Position numbers and translations under genes: made by a program. This document shows, piece by piece, positions 36,101 through 44,556 of a stretch of 64,000 bases of DNA. The notes beneath the pieces were generated by a model. It saw nothing but the letters and a program-made list of their open reading frames with translations. It was not told where the DNA came from and searched no databases. The stretch's first letter is position 1. The number at the start of each line of letters is the position of its first letter. The stretch is from Acidobacteriota bacterium (GTDB taxonomy: Bacteria > Acidobacteriota > Holophagae > Holophagales > Holophagaceae): the NCBI GenBank assembly GCA_016195985.1, contig JACPYP010000020.1, forward strand, positions 124,001-188,000, written 5' to 3'.

Positions 36101-38072
36101 CCAGATCGTTTTCGCGGCCATCCAGGCCCTGGGGGCTTGCATGGTCCCCATGGCCTTCCTGCTCGCCATCTTCCCGGGCCTGGTCCTCATCAACGAGCTA
36201 TACGCGTCCACGCCGGGCTACTTCGCGTACCTGGTGGTGGCCCCAGGGGTGGCCCTTTCCTTCGTGGCGCTGCTGGCCCTGGAAATCGCCGCCGCCAAGT
36301 GGCTGCTCCTGGGCCGGGTGCGGCCCGGCACCTACGGCCTGTACAGCGGCTTCGTCCTGCGGAAATGGTACGTGGACCGCCTCATGGCCGTGGGCCTCGA
36401 CCTGCTGGCGCCCCTCTACGCCACCCTGTATCTGGCCCCCTGGTTCCGCCTGCTGGGCGCGAAACTGGGCGCCTGGGCCGAGGTCTCCACGGCGGGTTCC
36501 GGCTGCCCGGATCTGCTCGAGATCGGGGATGAAAGCTTCATCGCGGACTGCGTGTCCTTCGGCCCGCCGCGCGTGGACCTGGGCCAGGTCATCTTGGCCA
36601 CCACCCAGGTGGGGCGGCGGGCCTTCGTGGGCAACAGCGCCCTGGTCCCCTCCGGGACCGCCCTCGGCGACAGCGTGCTGGTGGGCGTCCTGTCCGTGCC
36701 CCCCGGCGATCCCCTGGAGGCGGCCCGCACGGACAGCTCCTGGCTGGGCTCCCCGGCCATCTACCTGCCGCACCGCCAGGAAAGCGCCGCCTTCGGCGAG
36801 GCGGCCACCTTCCGGCCGCCCAAGCGGATGATCCTGTTGCGCGCCTTCATCGAGCAATTCCGGGTTCTGGCTCCGGCCACGGGGTTCGTGGTGATCACCA
36901 GCCTGCTGCTTACGGCCCTCACGGAAATCGAAGAAGCCTCCTCCCTGGGCGCCGCGGCCCTCTCGCTGCCCCTGCTCTACTTCGCGGGCGGCCTTGCGGC
37001 CTGCCTCTTCGTGGTGGCGGTGAAGTGGGCGGCCATCGGACGTTACAAGCCCTGCGAGAAGCCCCTCTGGTGCAGCTTCATCTGGCGCACCGAACTGGTG
37101 AGCGGGCTCCACGAGAACCTGGCTGATTCCTGGCTGCTGCGCCTGCTCGCGGGGACGCCCCTGGTGCCCCTGTATTTCCGCCTGCTGGGCGCCCGCATCG
37201 GCAGCCGCGTCTGCATGGAAAGCACCTGGCTGACGGAGTACGATCTCGTGGACATCGGCGACGGCGCCCAGCTGAACTCCGATTGCACCATCCAGACCCA
37301 CCTCTTCGAGGACCGGGTGATGAAGATGGACCGCATCCACCTGGGGGCCGGATGTTCCGTGGGCATGGATTCGGTGGTGCTCTACGGTTCGCGCATGGAA
37401 TCCGGCTCGGTCCTCGGCGATCTGTCGCTGGTGATGAAGGGGGAAGCCCTGCCCGCCGGCACCCGGTGGGAAGGGTCGCCGGCGAGGCCCTCCCAAAGAA
37501 GCCTGGAAACGATGCGGATCCCCGGCGATGCTCCAGGCCAGGGCCATGGCGGGGTCCATCCTCCGGCGGACATGCTCCTCCTCGCGGGTACCTGCGAGAT
37601 CCCCGGGCTGGCGAAGCTGGAGCCCGACGCCTGCGGGAGGCCCCGGGCCCTGGGCCCGGACGGACGGCCCGTATCCATGAGCGTCTCGCGCGCGCCCGGA
37701 GCCCACCTCGTCGCCTGGTCAGCACGAGGCCGGGTGGGCGCGGACCTGGAATGCCTGGGGCCCTCTCCGGCACTCGAAGTGGCCTCGGCCCTCTTTCTTC
37801 CTGGAGAACGCGCCTGGGCCGACACCTTGCCGCCCCAGGAACGTTGGAGGGGACACCTGCTGCTCTGGACGGCCAAGGAGGCCGTGATGAAAGCCCTGGG
37901 CCAAGGCTTCGCCTTCGGCATGGATCAGATTGAATTGGAACCCGCGGACGGCCCCGGCCTGCGGCTGCGCAGCCTCTGCGGAAGCGCGCGCCTGGCCCGG
38001 GGGTGGCGCGTCGAGCACCAGGAGCGCGAAGTGGCGGGACGGACCTACCTGGTGGCGCTCGTGGTGGGCTGA
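33126..38072 (+). CDS. Pls/PosA-type single-module peptide synthetase fused to a phosphopantetheinyl transferase
   Basis: A 1648-aa protein from the ATG at 33126 (an in-frame ATG at 33054 adds 24 unlikely residues; neither has a strong ribosome binding site). There is no standard condensation domain at the N terminus. The adenylation domain has TSGSTGTPKG (from 307), AFDASVEELW (the A4 Asp suits an alpha-amino acid), NTYGPTEATV, YRTGDR and LASGKLDRKRLP. The carrier has DLGGHSL with Ser691. Then three repeats follow, each with membrane helices, KWLLLGR-like (819, 1058, 1300), a left-handed hexapeptide part and a final GSPARP-like end. This is the C-terminal architecture of epsilon-poly-lysine synthetase (Pls). 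Residues ~1470-1648 are a Sfp/AcpS-like transferase: GADLE (Asp1540, Glu1542) and WTAKEAVMKALG (1581-1592). It could charge its own carrier and make an isopeptide or amide product at the membrane. Confidence 0.9.
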   Translation: MPPPTAIPPSTAALLAFARLAQGHLGEDGLLLDGEAEGGLRQASVRLGDGPSTKRAAETLALQLGPSAAYVLTAKTPAGGAPFSGHIQISGREAMLEMESGTTPTMVPWVLRHFARLHRGILEAPEASPEIASMADEEERALLLGPFSGPAFDPELSLPESLVDRFEATVRRHGARPAVEEDGRTWTYAELNAMAEDIALGLQHRGLGPGSLVGHWMPRGLPAYAALLGILKCGAAYVPLDPGLPSARVRQVAVECGMHLLLASASLGTVPGLPCPMFDPALDFARDPGAFSAAGPGPGDLAYVIFTSGSTGTPKGVPITHRSACTLVRAEQRLFAPCAEDRVFQGFSLAFDASVEELWLAWASGACLVAGTPSLMQAGPDLGRRLTEAGITVLSTVPTLLGLLSDPVPTLRLLILGGEACPEDLVAHWWRPGLRMVNTYGPTEATVISTWTDLRPGQAVTIGKAVPNDRIYVLDAQSRLCPIGVPGELHLSGVGLSSGYLGRTDLTAERFITNPFHDGPFTERLYRTGDRVRFNAEGHLEFLGRIDTQIKLRGFRIELEEIEAALRQEPEVLAAAVALWKADGPERLVAYVVLRPSARFDADGLLRGLRQRLPSYMVPASVDALGELPTLASGKLDRKRLPAPSQRQAPSADGEGLTPTQRTLREQWTQLFQGRAPGLDEDFFRDLGGHSLLAAAMVSTLRPRTGFENLAVPDVYAFPTLRALAAELDGRRASEPGPAKAKLPPAEPLPAWRYGLCVLAQLLSLYPLLGFYALQWLSPYLVYSWSQDHDISRFLGISAALLSLILIYPAMFVLSIAAKWLLLGRIRPGRHRVWGFYYWRWWLTQRIIAATPLDYLVESPWLALYFRLMGARIGSSVHLATTSLAAFDLTRIGDEASIGQDARLSGYTLEDGFLELGPIRVGRRCYVGNRSILCAGTVMEDGAILEDLSLLPGGARIATAQRWAGSPARPLPPRTSDRSRLSADLPRPSRGRQIVFAAIQALGACMVPMAFLLAIFPGLVLINELYASTPGYFAYLVVAPGVALSFVALLALEIAAAKWLLLGRVRPGTYGLYSGFVLRKWYVDRLMAVGLDLLAPLYATLYLAPWFRLLGAKLGAWAEVSTAGSGCPDLLEIGDESFIADCVSFGPPRVDLGQVILATTQVGRRAFVGNSALVPSGTALGDSVLVGVLSVPPGDPLEAARTDSSWLGSPAIYLPHRQESAAFGEAATFRPPKRMILLRAFIEQFRVLAPATGFVVITSLLLTALTEIEEASSLGAAALSLPLLYFAGGLAACLFVVAVKWAAIGRYKPCEKPLWCSFIWRTELVSGLHENLADSWLLRLLAGTPLVPLYFRLLGARIGSRVCMESTWLTEYDLVDIGDGAQLNSDCTIQTHLFEDRVMKMDRIHLGAGCSVGMDSVVLYGSRMESGSVLGDLSLVMKGEALPAGTRWEGSPARPSQRSLETMRIPGDAPGQGHGGVHPPADMLLLAGTCEIPGLAKLEPDACGRPRALGPDGRPVSMSVSRAPGAHLVAWSARGRVGADLECLGPSPALEVASALFLPGERAWADTLPPQERWRGHLLLWTAKEAVMKALGQGFAFGMDQIELEPADGPGLRLRSLCGSARLARGWRVEHQEREVAGRTYLVALVVG

Positions 38073-38561
38073 TCAGCCAAAGATCGCGAGAGAGCTGTCG
38101 GATCCGCTCGTATCGCCCAGGGCGTCGAAGAGGGTGGTGGTTTTCGAACCCTGGAGAAGGTTCAGCAGCGCGGCCGGATTGGAGTTCTTGCTCTGGCTGT
38201 TCATCAGGGCCGTGAGTAGGGCCGAATTGGCGCCCGAGGCGCCATAGGTGGCGCTGCCCTGCAGGCTGCCCAGCACAGTGGCCAGGCTCTGGGGGTTCTG
38301 CTTGAAGTAGGTCTTCAGCTTTTCGATGTCGCCCGAGACATCCTTTTGCGTCGTGAAGAGGTCGCTCAGGGCCTTGGTCACGTCCTCCGGGGCCTTGGTG
38401 AGCTGCTGGGCCTCCGGCGACAGGGTCATCAGATCCCCCAGGAGGCCCGCGAGCCCGCTGGCGTTCTGGGAGGAGGAAGAGGAGCCCAAGGTGTTCAGCT
38501 GCTGTAGGAGCAGGGTTCCAATGCTCGACGACTGGTCCGAACTGACGGGCGTAAGGCTCAT
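38073..38561 (-). CDS. 162-aa protein of unknown function
   Basis: AGGAG lies 5 nt before the ATG. The protein is soluble and low in complexity, rich in Ser, Leu, Gln and Asn (SSSSSQNASG, GSATYGASGAN, SQSKNSNPA), with leucine-rich helical stretches such as LAGLLGDLMTLSPEAQQLT and no Cys. It has no signal peptide. Its stop abuts the stop of the synthetase gene with no spacer (38072/38073), and it is divergent from the ATPase/TPR gene. I do not recognise a family. Confidence 0.7.
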   Translation of the reverse strand: MSLTPVSSDQSSSIGTLLLQQLNTLGSSSSSQNASGLAGLLGDLMTLSPEAQQLTKAPEDVTKALSDLFTTQKDVSGDIEKLKTYFKQNPQSLATVLGSLQGSATYGASGANSALLTALMNSQSKNSNPAALLNLLQGSKTTTLFDALGDTSGSDSSLAIFG

Positions 38562-38741
38562 GCGCGCTCCTGGGCAGCCTTTGCAGGCGTAAAGGCCGTG
38601 AGCAAAATGCCCGCCAAGTTCTCGAAGACGGAAAGCAGAGCATCGTCAGCGCGCCACTGTGGGCGCCCGGGCGATTCCTGCCTCGGTTACACTTCCGGCC
38701 ATGCCCACCCAGCGCGTCAGCCGAGCCCCCGGGGGCCAACC

Positions 38742-41700
38742 GTGGATGTGACGACCTTCCTCGGGGCGCATCGCTATGCCTGGCTTCAGGAACTGGGCCG
38801 CAGTCCGGCCTGTTCCTGGCATCTCCTCCGCCGCGAATCGGACGGCACCCGCTTCCTGGCACAGATCTGGTCGCCCCGTCCCGCGGACCGTGAGATGGAT
38901 CACATCCGGGACACCTACCTCTCCCGGTTCCTGGACGCGTCTCCCCTGGATCCCCTGAACAGCCACCTGGGCTTCGACGAGGAGCAGGCCTGGTACCTCC
39001 AGGCCATTCAGGGCACGCCCCTCTCCCGCCTCTGGGCGGGTTGGGGAGATCCGCAGCGGGAGGCCTTGCTGGAGCATCTCGGCACACTGACGGCTCAGGA
39101 TCCCCATCCCCGGCTGCTCCACCCGGAGGCCATCACCTTCCGGCCTGGCCTCACCCAGATCCCGCGGGTCATCGGGGCCGCGCCGTGGGAGACCGCGGCC
39201 GTGCCCGGTTTCCTGCCCCAGACCGCGCCCGTGCCCGCCCTTTCGGAGGATCTTCCCTGGAAGCTGCCCAGGGACCTGTCGGAACCCCATTCGCGGCCGC
39301 TGCGCGGGCGCAGCCAGGAGCTCCCCTACCTCAAATCGTTGATGCTGGGCCTCAGCGCCCCCATCCCCATGGAGCGCATCGTCCTCCTGCAGGGGGAGGA
39401 AGGTGTGGGCAAGGAGCACCTGGCCGCCTGGGCCTGCGCCGTGGCCGAGGGCGAGGGCATCTGGGTGCACCACCTGGCCGCCTCGGACCAGGAGCCCCCC
39501 GGGCGCTTTTTGGGCCGCATGGTGGATGCCCTGCTCTCGGGCAACGAGGTGGATTTCTACGCAGAGCGGCCCGAGGCCGCCAAGGCCCTGTCGCTCCGGG
39601 TGCAGGCCTTCTCCTTCCTCACGGGCGGACGGCACGTGCACGGCCAGGACGCCGGGCCCGCGCCCGAAGAGGTGCGGGCGGCCCTGGAGGCCCTGGATTT
39701 CGCGGGCCTCCAGCAGCGCCGCCTCATCCACCTGTCCGGCCTGGACCGCGCCACGCCTGGAGTGCTGGCCCTGATCCGCGAGATGGTGGAGAGATCCTCC
39801 TTGCCCTGGCTGCTCTCGCTCACCACCGGGGCCCAGGGCGCGGGCCTGAAGCCCTTCATCGCGCAGCTGCTGTCCGAGGCCGCCGCGGCCGTGGTCGGCG
39901 TGAACCGCCTGGAAGACCGGGATCTGCGGATGGTCCTGGGGGATTTCCTGGGTCCGCAGGAACTTCCCGAAGCCTTCCAGGCGGACCTGATTTCCCAAAG
40001 CCTCGGCAATCCGGGCCTGTTGCGGAACCTCCTGGAACTGGCCCAGCAGTCCGGCGCCCTGTCCTGGGGGAAGGATCACTGGATCCTGGCCCCAGGACAG
40101 CGAGTAGCGCTGAAGGCCGAGGACGATCTCATGCGGCAGATCTTCCTGGGGCGCCTGCAGCGCCTCACGCCCGCTTCCGCCGCCCTGGTGCGCCTGCTGG
40201 CCCTTGGGGAGCGGCCGCTTCCGGCCCTGCCCCTGCAACGCCTGCTGGGCCTCCAGGATGATGCTTTGGAGGACGCGATCCTCGGCGCCGTGGCTTCGCA
40301 GCTGGTGGAGTCCCAGCAGGGACAGTCGCTGATGCCCGAACCGCGGTGGCGGGAGCTGGTGCTCGCCCATACGCCCCAGCCGGAACTCAAGCGCCTGGCC
40401 CGGGCCCTTTCGGCCGCCTTTCGGGAACAGGGCTGGGACTGCCCCATTCCCATGCAATCCCTCGCTTCCGACGAGGCCACCGCCCTCGCCTCGGTGCTGG
40501 CCTCGCTCCTGGAGGGACCCGCGGGGTCCCTCCAGGAGACCCTGCGGACCGTCAACCAGGCGCTGCAACTGAAACCCTCCCCGCTTCAGGAAGCCCACTT
40601 GCGCGAGCACCTGGCAGACGCCTGGGCTGCCGGCGCCCGCGAACCGGGGGAAATCTCCACGCTTTCTCCGTCGGAAGAAGCCCTCGCCTCCTTGGGCCTC
40701 GCCCTCAAAGCGCTCTCAAAGGCTCCCCAGGAAGCGGATCTCCACCTCAAGGAGGCGCGTCTTTTCCGCAAGCGGGCCCTCCTGCTGCTCCACCTCCGCC
40801 GCCCTTCCGAGGCTCAGGAAGCCCTCCAGGCCGCCGCCGAGCGGTTGACTGGCCATCCGCACCACGCGGAGCAGGCCCGGCTCCGGCTGGCCCTGGGCCG
40901 GCTGCACCTGCTTCAGGGGCACCTCACCAAGGGCATCCGCGCGTTGGAAGAAGGCCTTCATCCCCAGGCGGGCTTCAAGCCCCAGCCCCAGGATCAGGCG
41001 GCCCTGCTGCTCACCCTGGGGCAGGCCCTGGGGGGGCAGTCCCAGTTCCTCCGGGCTGCGGGGTTGCTGCAGTCCGCCCAGCGCATGTTGGAGCACAGCC
41101 AGAGTTTTCGCAGCCTGGTTCCGGTGCAGATCGCCCTGGCCGAGGTGCGACTGACTCAAGGACAACCGGAAACCTGCGCCATCCTTCTAAGAGAGGCGCT
41201 GCAAACGGCCCGAATGCAGGGAGACACCCTCCTCCAGGCCAAAGGGCATCTCGCCCTGGGCACGGTGCGCAGCCTCCAGCAGTGGCTGGGCCCCGCCCTG
41301 TCCCACCTGGACCGGGCCCTGAGCCGCACCGAGCAATCCGGCGACGCAGCGCAACGCTCCGTCATCCAGATCTGGCGGGCCCGCACCTACGCGGCCATGG
41401 GCGACACCGTGGCCGCGGACCATGCGCAGTTCCAAGCCCTGGCCGCGCAGCCCCCCGTCATGTCCCCGGAGGAACAAGGAGACAGCCTCTTCCTCCAGGG
41501 CGAGGTGGCCCGCTTCCGCAGCACCTGGCGGGACACCATCCGGCTCTACCGGTCCGCCGCAGACGTCTACGAATCCTCGGGGCTGCTTTGGCGGCAGCGG
41601 CTGGCCCTGCTGCTCTACAGCCAAGCCGTGGCCCGGGAAGCCCGGCAGTCCAGGCGGGAAGCGCCGGAACAGGGCTGGGCCATCCTCGAAAACCTCAAGG

Positions 41701-42146
41701 GCCCGGTGGAGGGCTCCGGCTCCCGCTGGCTCGACCTGGAATGGCACCGGGCCCATGCCCTGCTGTTGTCCACCGTGCCCGCCACCGAGGCGGTGGTGCA
41801 GGAGACACTGGAGGCCTGGGGCCAGGTTCAGGCCGCCGCCAGGGACATGCTGTTCCCGGCCCAGGTGATGGAAGCCAGCGCAGAAAGCGCCCAACTGCTG
41901 CTGGCGCGAGGCGAGAAACTGGGCGCCCGGTCCCGCATCCAGGATGCATTCCCGAGTTTCCAGCAGCTCTGGTCGCGCCTTCCCGCCACCCACGAGACCA
42001 GCTTCCTGGGCCGGGAGGATATGCATCATTTCCGGCAGACCGTGGAGGCCGTGGGCCTCAAATTCATCCAGCCGGAACGCGCCGATCCCCTGGTGGACTG
42101 GACGCCGACGCAGATGGATCTCCCGGCCTTTCCCGATCCGGAATGA
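38742..42146 (+). CDS. large ATPase/TPR protein with possible pseudokinase N terminus
   Basis: About 1134 aa. No ATG fits; GTG at 38742 (or 38748) is my choice, and a GTG at 38598 adds residues that do not look like protein. The first ~150 residues recall a degenerate protein kinase: YLQAIQGTPLSRLW and LLHPEAITFRPG sit where a hinge and a catalytic loop could be, but no HRD or DFG is present. Next is a NACHT/STAND-like ATPase: P-loop GEEGVGKEH (Lys224), with Glu in place of the usual Ser/Thr, and RRLIHLSGLDRA as a Walker B-like strand. The C-terminal ~550 residues are helical repeats of TPR type (AEQARLRLALGRLHLLQGHL, AKGHLALGTVRSLQQWLGPA). No output domain is recognised. It starts 63 nt before panB, on the same strand. 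Confidence 0.72.
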   Translation: MDVTTFLGAHRYAWLQELGRSPACSWHLLRRESDGTRFLAQIWSPRPADREMDHIRDTYLSRFLDASPLDPLNSHLGFDEEQAWYLQAIQGTPLSRLWAGWGDPQREALLEHLGTLTAQDPHPRLLHPEAITFRPGLTQIPRVIGAAPWETAAVPGFLPQTAPVPALSEDLPWKLPRDLSEPHSRPLRGRSQELPYLKSLMLGLSAPIPMERIVLLQGEEGVGKEHLAAWACAVAEGEGIWVHHLAASDQEPPGRFLGRMVDALLSGNEVDFYAERPEAAKALSLRVQAFSFLTGGRHVHGQDAGPAPEEVRAALEALDFAGLQQRRLIHLSGLDRATPGVLALIREMVERSSLPWLLSLTTGAQGAGLKPFIAQLLSEAAAAVVGVNRLEDRDLRMVLGDFLGPQELPEAFQADLISQSLGNPGLLRNLLELAQQSGALSWGKDHWILAPGQRVALKAEDDLMRQIFLGRLQRLTPASAALVRLLALGERPLPALPLQRLLGLQDDALEDAILGAVASQLVESQQGQSLMPEPRWRELVLAHTPQPELKRLARALSAAFREQGWDCPIPMQSLASDEATALASVLASLLEGPAGSLQETLRTVNQALQLKPSPLQEAHLREHLADAWAAGAREPGEISTLSPSEEALASLGLALKALSKAPQEADLHLKEARLFRKRALLLLHLRRPSEAQEALQAAAERLTGHPHHAEQARLRLALGRLHLLQGHLTKGIRALEEGLHPQAGFKPQPQDQAALLLTLGQALGGQSQFLRAAGLLQSAQRMLEHSQSFRSLVPVQIALAEVRLTQGQPETCAILLREALQTARMQGDTLLQAKGHLALGTVRSLQQWLGPALSHLDRALSRTEQSGDAAQRSVIQIWRARTYAAMGDTVAADHAQFQALAAQPPVMSPEEQGDSLFLQGEVARFRSTWRDTIRLYRSAADVYESSGLLWRQRLALLLYSQAVAREARQSRREAPEQGWAILENLKGPVEGSGSRWLDLEWHRAHALLLSTVPATEAVVQETLEAWGQVQAAARDMLFPAQVMEASAESAQLLLARGEKLGARSRIQDAFPSFQQLWSRLPATHETSFLGREDMHHFRQTVEAVGLKFIQPERADPLVDWTPTQMDLPAFPDPE

Positions 42147-42209
42147 CGGCAGCGGCATTCGGTGGTCTCATGGAGGGTCACGGCTTCGACCTTCCAGCGG
42201 AGACCTTCC

Positions 42210-43073
42210 ATGAGCCACCTGCCCGTTGAATCACGCCCACGCGTCACCCTGCCCCAGCTGCACAGCTGGCACCACGCGGACCGGAAGCTCGTCATGGTCA
42301 CCGCCTACGATGCGGTCACCGCCCGCATTGCGGATGCCGCCGGCGTGGACATCATCCTGGTGGGCGACAGCGTGGGAAACGTGTGCCTGGGCTTCGAGAA
42401 CACGCTGCCCGTGAGCATGGCCATGATGAACCACCACCTGGAGGCCGTGGCCCGCACGCATCCAACGGCCATGCTGGTGGCGGACATGCCCTACCTCAGC
42501 TTCCACCTGAGCGTGGAGGATACCCTGCGCAACGCCGGTGGATTCCTGCAGCGGGGTGCCCAGGCGGTGAAGCTGGAGGGCGGCGCCAAGCGCCTGCCCA
42601 TGATCCACGCGCTGCTGGACGCGGAGATCCCCGTCATGGGGCACCTGGGCCTCACCCCGCAAAGCGTCAACCCCATGGGGGGCTTCAAAGTGCAGGGGAA
42701 GCACCGGGGCGACGCGCTCCGCCTGCTTGACGACGCCCAAAGACTGCAGGATGCCGGTTGCTTCAGCATGGTGCTGGAGGGCATCCCTGCGGATCTGGCG
42801 GCCCGCATCACCGAGACGGTCAAGATCCCCACCATCGGCATTGGGGCCGGCCCCCAGTGTTCGGGACAGGTGCTGGTCTTCCACGACGTGCTGGGCCTGC
42901 TGCCCGGCCCATCCCCCAAGTTCGTCCGCCGCTATGCCGAAGGATTCGAGGATCTACGGAACGCCTTGGCGGCCTGGGCCGAGGATGTGAGGGGGGGAGG
43001 GTTCCCCGACGGACGGGAATCCTATACCCTTCCAGAAGCCGTTCGTCCGGCTTTGACCCAGTGGGCTCCCTGA
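42210..43073 (+). CDS. panB: 3-methyl-2-oxobutanoate hydroxymethyltransferase
   Basis: A 287-aa TIM-barrel enzyme making ketopantoate from ketoisovalerate and methylene-tetrahydrofolate. The ATG at 42210 has GGAG 7 nt before it. Motifs are KLVMVTAYDAVTARIADAAG, DIILVGDSVGNV, DMPYLSFHLS, AVKLEGGAK, VMGHLGLTPQSVN and PTIGIGAGPQCSGQVLVFHD. It is the first step of the panB-panC-panD group, which supplies pantothenate for CoA. Confidence 0.95.
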   Translation: MSHLPVESRPRVTLPQLHSWHHADRKLVMVTAYDAVTARIADAAGVDIILVGDSVGNVCLGFENTLPVSMAMMNHHLEAVARTHPTAMLVADMPYLSFHLSVEDTLRNAGGFLQRGAQAVKLEGGAKRLPMIHALLDAEIPVMGHLGLTPQSVNPMGGFKVQGKHRGDALRLLDDAQRLQDAGCFSMVLEGIPADLAARITETVKIPTIGIGAGPQCSGQVLVFHDVLGLLPGPSPKFVRRYAEGFEDLRNALAAWAEDVRGGGFPDGRESYTLPEAVRPALTQWAP

Positions 43074-43125
43074 AGCCCCCTCTGGTTTGCCGACAGGCTC
43101 CTTAGGAAGGATCCCGCTTTTGTCT

Positions 43126-44016
43126 ATGCGAGTTGTCCGTACCATCGCTGATTTGCGCGCCCTGCTCCGCCCTCTGAGGGAGGAAGGCAAGCGGATCGGC
43201 TTCGTCCCCACCATGGGTTTCCTCCATGAAGGGCACGGCGCCCTCATCCGCCAGAGTGCCGCCCGCTGCGATGCCACCGTAGTGTCCATCTTCGTGAATC
43301 CAACGCAGTTCGGCCCCAGTGAAGACTTGGCCAACTACCCCCGCGACCTGGAGCGGGACCAGAACCTCTGCCTGGAGGCCGAGGCCACCGTTCTGTTCCT
43401 TCCTGAAGTCGCCGAGATCTACCCCACGGGCTTCCAGACCCACATCGAACCGGGCCGCCTGGCTGAACCCCTCTGCGGACGCTTCCGGCCCGGGCATTTC
43501 CGGGGGGTGGCCACCGTGGTGGCCAAGCTCTTCAACATCGTGCAACCCGATCTGGCCTTCTTCGGCCAGAAAGATTTCCAGCAGACCGTGGTCATCCGCC
43601 GCATGGCCCGGGACCTCAACATGCCTGTCGACGTGGTGGTAGTGCCCACCATCCGCGAGGCGGACGGCCTGGCCCTGAGCAGCCGCAACACCTACCTGGA
43701 TGAGGATGCCCGCCGCCGGGCCCTCCGCCTCAGCGAAGGCCTGCTAGCCGCCCGGGCCGCCTTCGACGGGGGCGAGCGGGAAGCCGCGAGGCTGGTCGAT
43801 ATCGCCCGGACTCCCCTCGCGGGGGTGGACTCCGTCCAGTACCTCGAATTGGTGGACACCCAGAACCTGGAGCCCATCCAGGGCCAGGTGGACCGTGCCG
43901 CAGCTCTCTGTGTGGCCGCCTACGTGGGAAGCACCCGTCTGATCGACAACGTTCTCTTGGCCCCCCTGCCCGCGGACGCGGGGCTGAGTCTGGCCCGTAG
44001 CACCGCGGGGGCCTGA
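43126..44016 (+). CDS. panC: pantothenate synthetase
   Basis: A 296-aa ATP-dependent ligase joining pantoate and beta-alanine. Motifs are [73 protein letters not shown] and [10 protein letters not shown]. The ATG at 43126 lies 15 nt after AGGAAGG; a TTG at 43120 has better spacing and could be the true start. Confidence 0.95.
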   Translation: MRVVRTIADLRALLRPLREEGKRIGFVPTMGFLHEGHGALIRQSAARCDATVVSIFVNPTQFGPSEDLANYPRDLERDQNLCLEAEATVLFLPEVAEIYPTGFQTHIEPGRLAEPLCGRFRPGHFRGVATVVAKLFNIVQPDLAFFGQKDFQQTVVIRRMARDLNMPVDVVVVPTIREADGLALSSRNTYLDEDARRRALRLSEGLLAARAAFDGGEREAARLVDIARTPLAGVDSVQYLELVDTQNLEPIQGQVDRAAALCVAAYVGSTRLIDNVLLAPLPADAGLSLARSTAGA

Positions 44017-44111
44017 AGCCCGGAAAAAAACGAGGCTGGACCCGGAGGAAGGCTGGAGCGATCCTTAGGGGTTGGCCGGGACTCCGCCACGGAGCCTGGA
44101 CCGGAGGATAC

Positions 44112-44510
44112 ATGCTGCGTCACTTCCTGCTCGGAAAGATCCATCGCGCCACCGTGACGAGGGCCGATCTGGACTATGTGGGGTCGATCACCCTGGATCC
44201 GCTGCTCATCGAGGCGGCGGGGTTCATGGAGAACGAAAAGATCGACATCTACAACGTGACCAACGGCTCCCGCCTGTCCACCTACGTGATTCCAGGGGTG
44301 CCCGGCTCCGGCGAGGTGGGCATCAACGGCGCCGCGGCCCACCTGGTCCGGAAGGGCGATCTCGTCATCATCGCGGCCTACGGTTGGATGACTGCGGAGG
44401 AGGCGGAAACGGTGGCTCCCAAGGTGGTTTTCGTGGACGAGCGCAACCGTATCACCGAGCGCCGCCGCCAGGAACGCACCCCGCTCTGCATGGCCGCCTT
44501 TACCGACTGA
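44112..44510 (+). CDS. panD: aspartate 1-decarboxylase
   Basis: A 132-aa pyruvoyl enzyme giving beta-alanine from aspartate. The self-cleavage site is Gly-Ser in [11 protein letters not shown], followed by [14 protein letters not shown] and [17 protein letters not shown] lies close before the ATG. The C-terminal tail ([20 protein letters not shown]) is slightly longer than in E. coli. With panB and panC it completes pantothenate synthesis. Confidence 0.95.
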   Translation: MLRHFLLGKIHRATVTRADLDYVGSITLDPLLIEAAGFMENEKIDIYNVTNGSRLSTYVIPGVPGSGEVGINGAAAHLVRKGDLVIIAAYGWMTAEEAETVAPKVVFVDERNRITERRRQERTPLCMAAFTD

Positions 44511-44532
44511 ACAGATCCTGCCGACCTCTTCT

Positions 44533-44556
44533 AAGGATCCAAGGCGCCTGATCCTT
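44533..44556 (+). terminator. weak hairpin after panD
   Basis: AAGGATC at 44533-44539 pairs with GATCCTT at 44550-44556. Only scattered T residues follow (TCAGGCTTTCC), so it is at best a weak intrinsic terminator for the pan genes. Confidence 0.35.

Noticed and set aside
38598-38741. Upstream extension of the ATPase/TPR gene from a GTG at 38598
   Set aside because: The 48 extra residues do not look like protein, and the region is where divergent promoters should lie.
37078-39087. 669-codon minus-strand frame across the synthetase end and the ATPase start
   Set aside because: It is Arg/Pro/Gly-rich, crosses three real genes in both directions and shows no domain.
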